Notes: generated from the letters alone by a model not told the origin. A DNA stretch of 64,000 nt from Bradyrhizobiaceae bacterium Ga0074131 (GCA_001464035.1 LNEC01000019.1:186001-250000); one strand, 5' to 3'. Shown: positions 36,077-44,089, counted from the first letter of the stretch. A program made the numbers and translations.

Positions 36077-36427
36077 ATGCGCGATCTCCTGCTGCAATGT
36101 GCCGGCGTCGCCGCGATCGTGGTGGCGCTGATTCACAGCGTGCTCAGCGAAACCAAATTATTTCCGCGCGCCACCATCGAGCCGCCGTGGGTGCGCCGCC
36201 TGATCCGGCTGGTCTGGCACGCCGGCACGGTGGCATGGATCGGCGGCGGCGTGCTGCTGATCGCCGCACCCTCGATGGCGTCGCAGCCGGCGCGGCACTG
36301 GATCATCGCCACGTTCGCCATCGTGTTCGGGTTCGCCGCATTCGCCAATGCGTGGGCAACACGCGGCCGGCACTTCGGCTGGATGGCGATGAGCGGCGTG
36401 GTGGCGCTGGCGGTGGCGGGGTACTAG
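36077..36427 (+). CDS. Small polytopic membrane protein, TetR-controlled
   Basis: 116 residues with about four hydrophobic segments (VAAIVVALIHSVLSETKLF, TVAWIGGGVLLIAAPSMA, WIIATFAIVFGFAAFANAW, WMAMSGVVALAVAGY). The start is backed by GGAGG at 36063-36067. I recognise no family with confidence. Placement beside a TetR gene with two shared palindromes suggests an inducible membrane component. The rox-like gene ends 14 bp after it on the other strand. Confidence 0.78.
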   Translation: MRDLLLQCAGVAAIVVALIHSVLSETKLFPRATIEPPWVRRLIRLVWHAGTVAWIGGGVLLIAAPSMASQPARHWIIATFAIVFGFAAFANAWATRGRHFGWMAMSGVVALAVAGY

Positions 36428-36440
36428 GGAAGCCGATGCG

Positions 36441-37946
36441 CTACGCCGCAATGGGCGGCCCGAACCAGGTGGTCAGCGCGTCAGCGAGCTCTGGCTGGGT
36501 CGGCTCTCCCACCCAGGCCACATACCCATCGGGCCGGATCAACACGGCGGCGGGAGCGGTGACGGTGCCGAGTGCCGGGAGCTCCCATGCGCCGCCGTAT
36601 TCGGCGTCGACCATCTGCACCCGATCCGCCCACGGCGTGATGTCGAAGCCACGGGATACGCCGAGGTCGAGCAGCACCGGCCGGGCACCGTGGAGAAGGG
36701 TGTAGACCCGCAGCAGGCCGCCGGCGGTGACAAGCTCGAGATCGGGCATTCGGCGTCCGAGCAGCGGGTGGCCCTCGCCGAGGTCGTAGTGAATATCCAG
36801 ACCGAACATCATCGCGGCGAACCGTCTGCGCGGCTCGTCCGCCCTGAGGAGCTCGGCAATGGTATCGCGCAAGGCCTGCGTGCGTTGGTCTGGGCGGCGC
36901 AGCGCGACATGCGCCATCGTGGTGCGCAGCACGCGCGCCGCGACCGGGTGACGCTCGGCATGATATGTATCCAGCAGGCTTTCCGGCGATGTGCCCTTGA
37001 CCACCTGGGCCAGCTTCCATCCCAGATTCACCGCATCCTGCAGGCCGATCTGGAGGCCCTGTGCACCGTCAGGGGAATGCACGTGCGCGGCGTCGCCGGC
37101 CAGCAGAACCCGTCTGTCGCGGTAGGCCGCGGCTTGCCGGGTCATATCGGTGAACCTGGAGATCCAGGTGGGACTGTGGATCCCGTAATCGGTCCCATAG
37201 ACAGCGATGAGCGCCTCGCTGAGATCGCGCTGGGTCGGTTCGCTCGCGGGTCCGATCTGCCGCTCGGTCACCATGACCCGTACCGGCCCGCTATCGGCGT
37301 AAACCACCTCGCCGTCGCGAATCTCGTACTCCACCCTGCCGAGGGCATGGATGCCGATGGCGTCCTGGCGGATGCCCCATTCCGGCTGTTCGGCCAGCTC
37401 GACCTCGGCGATCAGGCTGCTCATGGTCGGATCCCACCCCGGGAATTCGATGCCGGCCGTCTTGCGGACCGAGCTGCGTCCTCCGTCGCAGCCGACGAGA
37501 TATTGCGCCCGTATCGACTGGCCGTCGGACAGCGCAACGTCGACGCCGGTGTCGTCCTGCGCGAAGCCGGTCACTTCTCGTCCGCGATGGATCGTCACCT
37601 CGAGCTCGCCGACCCAGCCGGCCAGGATGCGCTCGATGTGGTTCTGCCAGAGCCCGAGCGAGTAGGGATGCCGGGTGGGGAAGCCGCTGATGTCCAAAGC
37701 GACGCCGGAGAACTGCCCCACTTGGGCTATCTTTCCTTCCGCGAGGAAACGATCGGCGATCCCGCGCTGATCGAGGATCTCGAGGCTGCGCGAATGCAGG
37801 CCGCCTGCGCGCGAGCCGGCGAGATTTTGGCTCTCGCGCCGCTCGACGATGGCAACGTTGACGCCGGCCAACGCCAACTCGGCCGCCAGCATCAAACCGG
37901 TCGGGCCTGCGCCCGCGATCAAGACATCAGCATTCGGCATGGTCAT
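36441..37946 (-). CDS. FAD-dependent aromatic monooxygenase, Rox-like (PheA/TfdB family)
   Basis: 501 residues from the ATG at 37946. FAD motifs: VLIAGAGPTGLMLAAELALAG (split by GAGPTGLMLAAEL), DG motif VGCDGGRSSVRKTAGI, GD motif LLAGDAAHVHSPDGAQGLQ. The end of the protein is a thioredoxin-like domain (RPVLLDLGVSRGFDI, then VLIRPDGYVAWVGE). Long segments resemble rifampicin monooxygenase Rox, for example GTDYGIHSPTWISRFTDMTR and LLDTYHAERHPVAARVL. The true substrate could be another large aromatic compound. No transport or resistance gene is beside it. Confidence 0.85.
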   Translation of the reverse strand: MTMPNADVLIAGAGPTGLMLAAELALAGVNVAIVERRESQNLAGSRAGGLHSRSLEILDQRGIADRFLAEGKIAQVGQFSGVALDISGFPTRHPYSLGLWQNHIERILAGWVGELEVTIHRGREVTGFAQDDTGVDVALSDGQSIRAQYLVGCDGGRSSVRKTAGIEFPGWDPTMSSLIAEVELAEQPEWGIRQDAIGIHALGRVEYEIRDGEVVYADSGPVRVMVTERQIGPASEPTQRDLSEALIAVYGTDYGIHSPTWISRFTDMTRQAAAYRDRRVLLAGDAAHVHSPDGAQGLQIGLQDAVNLGWKLAQVVKGTSPESLLDTYHAERHPVAARVLRTTMAHVALRRPDQRTQALRDTIAELLRADEPRRRFAAMMFGLDIHYDLGEGHPLLGRRMPDLELVTAGGLLRVYTLLHGARPVLLDLGVSRGFDITPWADRVQMVDAEYGGAWELPALGTVTAPAAVLIRPDGYVAWVGEPTQPELADALTTWFGPPIAA

Positions 37947-38065
37947 GAACCGCTCCCGCCCTGTTCTGGAGGGGCGTTTCATAAGGCTGCAGATCGAAAC
38001 TTTGCAATTCTTGAACTTGTTTGGTTCGGCCCCATATTGATGTCAGGCAGGTCGCATTACTGGCT

Positions 38066-38512
38066 TCAAGCGCTCTTTGGCTTCTTCTTGGCGCCTCGGG
38101 TCGCCATGTTCAGTGCCACCGCGGCGCGTATGAGTGCCTTCAGCGCCTTCTCATCGATCTTGTCGCCTTCATGGATATCGATGGCGCGCCTGACGTTGCC
38201 TTCGAGGCTGGAGTTGAAGAGACCTGCAGTGTCTTGCAGCGCGGCGCCCCTGGCGAAGGTCAACTTCACGGCGTTCTTGTAAGTCTCGCCGGTGCAGATG
38301 ATGCCGTCGTGCTCCCAGACCGGAACCCCTCGCCACTTCCACGCCTCGATCACCTTGGGGTCGGCCTGCTTGATGACAACCCGGACCCGAGCGAGCGCCT
38401 CGCCCCGCCAGTCGTTCAGCTCCTTGATCCGCGCATCGATCAGCCGGGAGGGAGAGTCTCCGGCTTTTGATTCTTTCGCACCGCTATTTTTCATGGCTGT
38501 TGCCTTGCTCAT
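38066..38512 (-). CDS. DUF1801-family protein (first of two)
   Basis: 148 residues. Contains the DUF1801 fold: RVRVVIKQADPKVIEAWKWRG, then GVPVWEHDGIICTGETYKNAV and KLTFARGAALQD. N-terminal 30 residues are Lys/Ser-rich and probably unstructured. Starts 15 bp after the second DUF1801 gene ends, so the pair is co-transcribed. Function unknown; such genes often sit beside ArsR-AHSA1 pairs, as here. Confidence 0.85.
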   Translation of the reverse strand: MSKATAMKNSGAKESKAGDSPSRLIDARIKELNDWRGEALARVRVVIKQADPKVIEAWKWRGVPVWEHDGIICTGETYKNAVKLTFARGAALQDTAGLFNSSLEGNVRRAIDIHEGDKIDEKALKALIRAAVALNMATRGAKKKPKSA

Positions 38513-38527
38513 GGTCGTGGTCGTCGT

Positions 38528-39037
38528 TCACATTCGTTCGCCGGGCAGTCGGCTGGCTTGCCTCACCCACCTTGCGAGCCGAGCTTCGTCGAACTGGTCG
38601 TCCTCATGGATGTCGAGGTAGCGCACTTCCTTTTGTTTGGACCGGCCTGGTGGAACGGGACGCAGCGACGTGCCGCGAAAGAAAGCCACCTTGATGTACT
38701 TCGTGAAGCAATGCAGGCTGAGGAACCAGCCTTCGCCCTCGATGCCATAGAAGGGCGAATTCCATTTGACCGCCTTGTGCACGCCGGGGACGGTCCGCAC
38801 GATCAGTCCGTCGAGGCGGCGGCCGACGTCGCTTTTCCAGCCCGGCATGGCCGCGATGTAGGCCTGCACGGGAGCGTCGCCGTAGCCCTTTGCGATCTGG
38901 GGGTTACCGCCGGAGAGCAGCACCGGCTCTGCAGCCGGGGAATGGGGTTCCGCCACCGTCTTGCGCGGTCTTGTCACGTTGGCAGCGGCGACCTTTTTCG
39001 TGACCTCCGCCGACGCCTTGGACGTCCTCTTGGCCAT
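38528..39037 (-). CDS. DUF1801-family protein (second of two)
   Basis: 169 residues from the ATG at 39037, with a Lys/Ala/Thr-rich head. Core: VQAYIAAMPGWKSDVGRRLD, VPGVHKAVKWNSPFYGIEG, WFLSLHCFTKYIKVAFFRG, and the tail RYLDIHEDDQFDEARLARWV, which parallels AIDIHEGDKIDEKALKALI in the neighbour. The two are diverged paralogues. Lies downstream of the arsR fusion on the same strand. Confidence 0.86.
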   Translation of the reverse strand: MAKRTSKASAEVTKKVAAANVTRPRKTVAEPHSPAAEPVLLSGGNPQIAKGYGDAPVQAYIAAMPGWKSDVGRRLDGLIVRTVPGVHKAVKWNSPFYGIEGEGWFLSLHCFTKYIKVAFFRGTSLRPVPPGRSKQKEVRYLDIHEDDQFDEARLARWVRQASRLPGERM

Positions 39038-39071
39038 TGCGTTCACTCCAGTATGCCGGCGCAGCGGTGGA

Positions 39072-39497
39072 TCACGCAAACCCACTTGCTGCAAATTCAA
39101 AGGGACCTCTTATCGAGATGAGCCAAATGCGCAGCGCGGCAGGCGTCAGTCCGTCCGCACCAGCACCTCCTCCAGCCTGGCAAAGAACTGCTGCCATCCG
39201 GCGTTGGCGCCCCCGAAGGCCTGCCTCTGATCCGGCCGGAAGCCAACCTGAGTCGATCAGCGGGGCCAGGGCGCCGAGCTGCGCGCTGTAATGGGTCTGG
39301 CGACCTTCGTGGCGGTCGCGCACCAGCCCGGCCTGCCTGAGAATCACGAGATGCTTTGAAACAGCCGGTTGCGAGACCCCGGCCCGAGCCGTCAGGGCCC
39401 CGACGGTCTGCTCCCCTTCGCGGCACAGCCGTTCGAACAGCGCCCGGCGGGTCGGGTCGGCCAGCGCTCGGAACAGCATATCGTGGGCATCAGGCAT
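39072..39497 (-). CDS. ArsR-family regulator with a replaced C-terminus
   Basis: 141 residues. The HTH part is intact: MLFRALADPTRRALFERL, VGALTARAGVSQPAVSKHL, LRQAGLVRDRHEGRQTHYSA. After ALAPLID (about residue 82) the family continues with a Trp-rich helix, but here an unrelated Gly/Arg-rich tail follows because the DNA becomes the end of an AHSA1 gene read in the wrong frame. The winged-helix fold may still work, but the C-terminal dimerisation helix is lost. Two similar palindromes lie just upstream. Confidence 0.85.
   Translation of the reverse strand: MPDAHDMLFRALADPTRRALFERLCREGEQTVGALTARAGVSQPAVSKHLVILRQAGLVRDRHEGRQTHYSAQLGALAPLIDSGWLPAGSEAGLRGRQRRMAAVLCQAGGGAGADGLTPAALRIWLISIRGPFEFAASGFA
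39146..39250 (-). pseudogene. 3' remnant of an AHSA1/SRPBCC-domain gene
   Basis: One frame over from the arsR fusion the DNA reads QVGFRPDQRQAFGGANAG then WQQFFARLEEVLVRTD and a stop: the C-terminal helix of the AHSA1-like (SRPBCC) proteins normally encoded just after arsR. A deletion has joined codon 82 or so of arsR to this remnant out of frame and removed the rest. Confidence 0.75.
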
Positions 39498-39506
39498 TTC
39501 AGATCG

Positions 39507-39522
39507 ATAACCTGTGGGTTAT
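39507..39522. promoter_or_regulatory. Probable ArsR operator 1
   Basis: ATAACC-TGTG-GGTTAT, an exact 6-bp inverted repeat 10 bp before the arsR start codon. Confidence 0.68.
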
Positions 39523-39532
39523 TGATCCACCC

Positions 39533-39548
39533 ATAACCGGTGAGTTAT
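39533..39548. promoter_or_regulatory. Probable ArsR operator 2
   Basis: ATAACCGGTGAGTTAT, 16 bp long like operator 1 and 26 bp from it centre to centre; 5-bp arms are exact. Confidence 0.62.
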
Positions 39549-39800
39549 GTCTCAGTCAAGCGCCGCACGATTGCATGGGGTTGTTTTCGCGGTTTTGTGG
39601 AGGCCCTGCGACCGGGTGCGGCGCCGCGTCCGGGCAAGAAACGAACCCGGTCCCGCCGTCGTCATGTTCGGGAGGTGGAAGTTCCGGTTGCACCGCAGCA
39701 ACGAATTTCGAGAGATCAATCTTCTCCAATTGAACCACGAAGCAGTCGTGACGTTCTATGTGGTCGGCAGTTCCGCCGATAAAACGGAGGGCACGTGAAA

Positions 39801-40055
39801 ATGGTCAAGGGATTACTCGGCTCATTCACCGTCGCGGCACTTCTCGCCATCGCACCTGCTTCGGCGCAGATGGCTTCGATGGAATGCACGGAGGCCAACA
39901 TGACGAAAGTCAGCGCCGACGTGAACAAGATGCCGGCCGGCGAGAAGAAGACCATGGCCATGAAGGAAATGACCATGGCCAAGGACATGATGGCCAAGAA
40001 GGACATGGCCGGCTGCAAGGCCTCCATGGACAAGATGATGACAATGATGAAGTGA
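39801..40055 (+). CDS. Exported methionine- and lysine-rich small protein
   Basis: 84 residues from the ATG at 39801; a GTG at 39795 adds two more and lies nearer the GGAGG (39786-39790), so the start is uncertain. A signal peptide (GLLGSFTVAALLAIAPASAQ) leads to a mature part of about 62 residues with 16 Met and 2 Cys, dominated by AMKEMTMAKDMMAKKDM and KASMDKMMTMMK. Met-rich periplasmic segments can bind Cu(I) or Ag(I), but no other metal gene is close. No family recognised. A strong hairpin follows the stop. Confidence 0.8.
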   Translation: MVKGLLGSFTVAALLAIAPASAQMASMECTEANMTKVSADVNKMPAGEKKTMAMKEMTMAKDMMAKKDMAGCKASMDKMMTMMK

Positions 40056-40062
40056 GGCTCCG

Positions 40063-40091
40063 GGCGCCAATCGCAACAAGCGATTGGCGCC
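40063..40091 (+). terminator. Hairpin terminator after the Met-rich gene
   Basis: GGCGCCAATCG (40063-40073) and CGATTGGCGCC (40081-40091) form an exact 11-bp stem with a 7-base loop, 7 bp after the stop codon. No T-run follows, so it may be a stabilising or two-way hairpin. Confidence 0.72.
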
Positions 40092-40110
40092 TGCCGTTCC
40101 GTCAGAAGCT

Positions 40111-40232
40111 GCTGCAGCCCGGACACGCCGCTGGTTCGCTTCTTCTCCAGGTCCATCCGGTGATCGCGATCACTCCCATTCTGCCCGTCGGCCAGAACCG
40201 TCAGCAGCGCCTCGCGGTCCCCCGCTTCTCCC
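40111..40232 (-). pseudogene. Degraded copy of the LON-domain gene 3' part
   Basis: Two stretches closely resemble parts of the intact LON-domain gene at 40675-41349: about 60 bp coding MDLEKKRTSGVSGLQQ (intact copy MDLAKKRTSGDTGLQ) and about 40 bp coding DREALLTVLADG (intact DREALLTVLTDF). The roughly 160 bp between them in the intact gene are missing here. No complete gene remains. Confidence 0.8.
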
Positions 40233-40335
40233 GGACGCAATTGCAACAGGTCCGGATGAACCAAAACAATCAGCTCGACTTGGTTCGGAACCAGAAACTC
40301 TTTCGCTGTGCCACAGGGCCGCGGCGACAAGGTGA

Positions 40336-40626
40336 GCCATCTCCCGTCATTCAATCGTTGAAAAGTTCGGCAATGCGCGGGCGGCGACGTTCGGCGCCGT
40401 CGAGTCGATGCTCGTGAATATCGACGAAACCATCAATGGTACGGTCGATGAAGAAAGTGGAGTGGTCGCGGTTGTCGATGGTGCGAGTGCCGATAGTTAC
40501 AGCGTCGTCGCCGAAATCGCCAACCGCGTAATTGGCGCGCACGGGCGCGTGTTGGCCGTTCGCAGGGATGATATGCCGGGAGGCAAATCATTGGCAGCCA
40601 TCCTTCGCTACCCGGTCTCGTCTTGA
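40336..40626 (+). pseudogene. C-terminal remnant of a baeRF/host-attachment-like protein
   Basis: Open frame from after TGA 40333 to TGA 40624. Reads KFGNARAATFGAVESMLVNI, then DETINGTVDEESG and, later, VLAVRRDDMPGGKSLAAILRY. The end pattern (hGGxVLAVRRDDhPGG, AAILRY) resembles the C-terminal domain of bacterial archaeo-eukaryotic release-factor-like (baeRF) proteins. The N-terminal domains are absent, and no ribosome-binding site precedes the first ATG (40408). Family call made from memory, hence modest confidence. Confidence 0.6.
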
Positions 40627-40674
40627 CGGCTTGAACCCTTTTGGTGTCGGGAGCCCACCCTGCAGGACGCCGAT

Positions 40675-41349
40675 CTACTGCAGCCCGGTGTCGCCGCTGG
40701 TGCGCTTCTTCGCCAGATCCATCTGGGTGATCGCGATCAGGATCTCGGCGCGGGTCTTGAGGTCGGGGGCTTCCAGCATCGCCTGCTTTTCCGGCGGGCC
40801 ATAGGGCGACATCATCGCCAGCGCGTTGACCAGCGCCTCGTTGGGCGCGCTCTCGACCCCTTCCCAGTCGACCTTGAGATCGTTGGCTTTCAGAAAGTCG
40901 GTCAGCACCGTCAGCAGCGCCTCGCGGTCCACCGCCTCCTCGCCCTTGCGCGCGGTGAAATCGTCCAGATAGGGAAAAAAGTCCACCTTGCATTGCCGGT
41001 ACGCGGTCAGCACCGTCAGTTCCTCGACCACCTTGAAACGCGCGATGCCGGTGAGTTCGAGGATATAGCGGCCGTCGCCGGCCTCGGCGAGCTGGGTGAT
41101 GCGCCCGACGCAGCCGACGCGAAACAGCGCCGGCCTGGCCTCGTCGCGCGAGTGGGCGGCATCCGGCTGGATCATCCCGATCAGCCGGTGGCCGTCGCGC
41201 AGCGCGTCGTCCACCATCGACAGATATCGCGGCTCGAAAATGTTGAGCGGCATCTGGCCGCGCGGCAGCAGCAGCGCGCCCGGCAGCGGAAACACCGGGA
41301 TCACTTCGGGAAGGTCGCCGGGCCCGCGATATTCGGCATTGATCGGCAT
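40675..41349 (-). CDS. LON peptidase N-terminal (substrate-binding) domain protein
   Basis: 224 residues. Consists of the Lon N-terminal domain alone, without ATPase or protease: VIPVFPLPGALLLPRGQMPL, NIFEPRYLSMVDDALRDGH, GCVGRITQLAEAGDGRYILE and GIARFKVVEE. A helical tail ends with MDLAKKRTSGDTGLQ. Stand-alone proteins of this type are common in alphaproteobacteria; function is not established. It starts 30 bp after the YbbN-like gene. Confidence 0.92.
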   Translation of the reverse strand: MPINAEYRGPGDLPEVIPVFPLPGALLLPRGQMPLNIFEPRYLSMVDDALRDGHRLIGMIQPDAAHSRDEARPALFRVGCVGRITQLAEAGDGRYILELTGIARFKVVEELTVLTAYRQCKVDFFPYLDDFTARKGEEAVDREALLTVLTDFLKANDLKVDWEGVESAPNEALVNALAMMSPYGPPEKQAMLEAPDLKTRAEILIAITQMDLAKKRTSGDTGLQ

Positions 41350-41379
41350 TGGCGGCCCCGGTGCTTCTTGACTTGCGCG

Positions 41380-42303
41380 TTACGAAAACAGGATCGTCGA
41401 CAGCCGCTTTCGCCCCTCGATCGTGGCTTCGTCGGCCGGGCCCCACGCCTCGAACAACTGAACCAGTTGCTTGCGCGCGCCGTCCTCGTTCCATTTGCGG
41501 TCACGCTTGACGATTTCGAGCAGCTGTTCCGTCGCCTCGGCACGCTTGCCCGAGGCGTTGAGCGCGGTCGCCAGGTCGTACCGGGCCTGGTGATCGAGCG
41601 GGTTGGCGGCGACTTTCTGTTCGAGCTCGGTCACCGGGCCGACCGCCTGGGCCTGCTCGGCCAGATCGATCGAGGCCTGCACCGCCTTGACCGCCGCGTC
41701 GCTGCGCTTCGATTCCGGCACCATGGCGATGGTCTGCTTGGCCTGCTCGATCGCGCCGGTGGCGACGTAGCATTTCGCCAGCCCCGCCAACGCGGCGATG
41801 TTGGTGGCGTCTGCCGCCAGCACCTCGGCATAGACCTGCGCGGCCGCAGCGGGGTCGCCTTCGGCCAGCACCGCCTCGGCCTCCTGCAGGATTTCCGTGA
41901 TGTTGGGCTCGCCCGCGCCCGGCATGCCCGCGGTCAGCTTGTCGATAAAGGCGGTGACCTGGCTTTCCGGCACCGCGCCCATGAAGCCGTCGGCGGGCTG
42001 GCCGTTGACAAAGGCGATCACGGCCGGGATCGACTGGATCCCCATCTGGCCGGGGATTGCCGGGTGCTCGTCGATGTTCATCTTGACCAGCTTGACCTTG
42101 CCCTTGGCGGCGCGGACCGCCTTCTCGATGATAGGCGTCAGTTGGCGGCAGGGGCCGCACCACGGCGCCCAGAAGTCGATCAGCACCGGCTGGCGCTTCG
42201 ATTCCTCGATCACGTCCTTCACGAAGGTCTGGGTGGTGGTTTCCTTGATCAAATCGGGCGCCGCCTGTGGCGCCGGTCCGCTGCCCTGCTCAATTATCGT
42301 CAC
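41380..42303 (-). CDS. YbbN/CnoX-like thioredoxin with TPR-type repeats
   Basis: 307 residues. The thioredoxin domain has PVLIDFWAPWCGPCRQLTPI with an active CGPC site, then KVKLVKMNIDEHPAIPGQ and GIQSIPAVIAFVNGQ. The remainder is TPR-like helices (AEAVLAEGDPAAAAQVYAEV, NPLDHQARYDLATALNASGK). Proteins of this type in E. coli (CnoX) act as redox chaperones. It precedes the LON-domain gene on the same strand, probably as one transcript. Confidence 0.93.
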   Translation of the reverse strand: MTIIEQGSGPAPQAAPDLIKETTTQTFVKDVIEESKRQPVLIDFWAPWCGPCRQLTPIIEKAVRAAKGKVKLVKMNIDEHPAIPGQMGIQSIPAVIAFVNGQPADGFMGAVPESQVTAFIDKLTAGMPGAGEPNITEILQEAEAVLAEGDPAAAAQVYAEVLAADATNIAALAGLAKCYVATGAIEQAKQTIAMVPESKRSDAAVKAVQASIDLAEQAQAVGPVTELEQKVAANPLDHQARYDLATALNASGKRAEATEQLLEIVKRDRKWNEDGARKQLVQLFEAWGPADEATIEGRKRLSTILFS

Positions 42304-42560
42304 GGGGGATCCTCGTCTGATGTCTTGTGCGAATTGGGCCTATTCTAGCACGGCCGAGCCCTAATTGGCGCTTGCAAGCCCATTTTGCAATCGCTGGAAC
42401 CCAAATCCTCGGCCCGCGGGGCCGATTTGGCCCGGGGATCGATGGCCGCGACAGGTGATTCGGCCGATTCCAGGCCGCGCGCGGGCTGTTGCATTCATGG
42501 GCCGCATTTGGCATAGCTCTGCCCGTTGGAGGCAGCGCGTTCGCCGTCACCTTCTCGGAT

Positions 42561-42635
<75 letters not shown>

Positions 42636-42733
42636 TCACCCGGCGGCTTTTTGTTGTCGGGCTTGTTCAACGCCGTCGGGGACAAGCCGGCTGTCGAGCA
42701 ACGGCAAGCCCGCGGGATCGACCTGCTCCTGGC

Positions 42734-43114
42734 TTAAGTCGCAGCGCCGATCATCTCTCGAAGCGTGGCCGTGATCCTGGCGAGCGTGTAGGGCTTGGGC
42801 AGGAAGACGCCGCCTTCCGGCAGGTCGACGTCACGGCCCGTGAGATGCCCCGACGTCGCGATGATCATGATTGGCGGCCATCGGTCGCGGACGAGGCGGG
42901 CCAGCTTCAGGCCGTCCAGCGAACCCGGCATCTGGATGTCCGTAAAGACGACGCGAATGTCGGGCCGCGACTCCAGGATCGCAATCGCCTGGTCGGCGTC
43001 ATCGGCTTCGACGACATCGAAACCGGCGCCTTCAATCATCTCGACGGCGTTCATGCGGATCAATAACTCGTCTTCAACAACCAAGACGACGGGACGGCTA
43101 TTCACAATTTCCAT
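42734..43114 (-). CDS. Single-domain response regulator
   Basis: 126 residues, only a receiver. VVLVVEDELLIRMNAVEMIE, the phospho-Asp in VVFTDIQMPGSLDGLK, the Thr/Ser switch in IIATSGHLTG and Lys in VFLPKPYTLARI. Resembles CheY-like receivers of rhizobia that work with HWE/HisKA_2 kinases; no kinase gene is adjacent. Confidence 0.92.
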   Translation of the reverse strand: MEIVNSRPVVLVVEDELLIRMNAVEMIEGAGFDVVEADDADQAIAILESRPDIRVVFTDIQMPGSLDGLKLARLVRDRWPPIMIIATSGHLTGRDVDLPEGGVFLPKPYTLARITATLREMIGAAT

Positions 43115-43207
43115 GAACCCAATGCTTCCCCCTGCCAGTAACCAAGCACGGCGGCGAGCAATCGTTCCTATGTCGCCCAGGTGACCAGTGGCGGTTGGCC
43201 CGTCGCT

Positions 43208-44089
43208 TCACGGAAGCCCGGCAATTTCACCTTCCGGGTCGAGATGCTTCGGCGCCCAGCCGAGCGCGCGCCGCGCCTTCGCCCCGCTCAGTTGCTGATC
43301 GAGCGCGTAGCCACGCGCCCATTCACCCAGCTCGGCCACGATCGCATTGGCTGGAATCACCTGTGGTTCAAGCCGCCGGGTGCCGTAGCGCCGAGCCAAT
43401 GCGCGGGCGATGCGGCCGATGGCGAGTCCGTCGACAGCAGCCCCGATATAGCTCGAACGCGCTGGCGCGCCCTCGAGCGCAAGCGCGTAGAGGACCGCGA
43501 GGTCATCGCTGTGCACCAGCGGCCAGCGCACACTCTCGCTCTCCACCACCCGGACCGCGTCGCGTTCGATGGCATCCCGGGCCAGGCGCTGGAACACGCC
43601 GCCATCGCCGGCATAGACCATCGCCGGGTGAATGACGATGCCGTCGACTTCGGGGGCCTCCAGAATACGCGTCAGGTTCGGTACCATCCACCTGAATGCA
43701 GACAACGGACGAAAAGGCGTCGACTCCGTCGCAATATTGTTGCCGGTCGCGCCGAACAGCCAGCCGCCGCCGGTATAGATGAAGCGCGGCCTTTTCGGCT
43801 GCGTGGCGAGCGCGGGCAGCAGCACGGCGAGCAGGCGGCGATCGATCTCGCCCATCGCGGTGCTGAAATCGCAGGCCGTATGGATCACCGCATCGAGGGG
43901 CGGGAGTCTCAAAGCCCATGGCTCCGGCGCGGCCATGTCGCCGAGCACTGGCGTCGCGCCGGCTTCGCCGAGCCACGCCGCCGCGACGTCGGACCGCGCC
44001 AGCGCGAGAACTTCATGGCCTCGACGGATGGACGCTTGCACCACGGCCGAGCCGATCGAGCCGGTGCCGCCAAGAATGAAAAGGCGCAC
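43208..44089 (-). CDS. NAD-dependent epimerase/dehydratase-like protein, catalytic pair not visible
   Basis: 293 residues. Rossmann start LFILGGTGSIGSAVVQASIRRG and strand FIYTGGGWLFGATGN are those of atypical extended SDRs. The usual Tyr-x-x-x-Lys is not visible; at its position the sequence runs RPLSAFRWMVPNLTRI. It may be a nucleotide-sensing or binding protein rather than an enzyme. Divergent from the Cys-rich gene set. Confidence 0.84.
   Translation of the reverse strand: MRLFILGGTGSIGSAVVQASIRRGHEVLALARSDVAAAWLGEAGATPVLGDMAAPEPWALRLPPLDAVIHTACDFSTAMGEIDRRLLAVLLPALATQPKRPRFIYTGGGWLFGATGNNIATESTPFRPLSAFRWMVPNLTRILEAPEVDGIVIHPAMVYAGDGGVFQRLARDAIERDAVRVVESESVRWPLVHSDDLAVLYALALEGAPARSSYIGAAVDGLAIGRIARALARRYGTRRLEPQVIPANAIVAELGEWARGYALDQQLSGAKARRALGWAPKHLDPEGEIAGLP

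Noticed and set aside
39540..39798. Two short plus-strand frames between arsR and the Met-rich gene
   Set aside because: Arg-rich, no ribosome-binding site, overlapping the likely ArsR operator and each other in different frames.
40433..41494. 353-codon minus frame covering the LON gene
   Set aside because: Runs in another frame through the LON-domain gene, whose own frame has all conserved residues.
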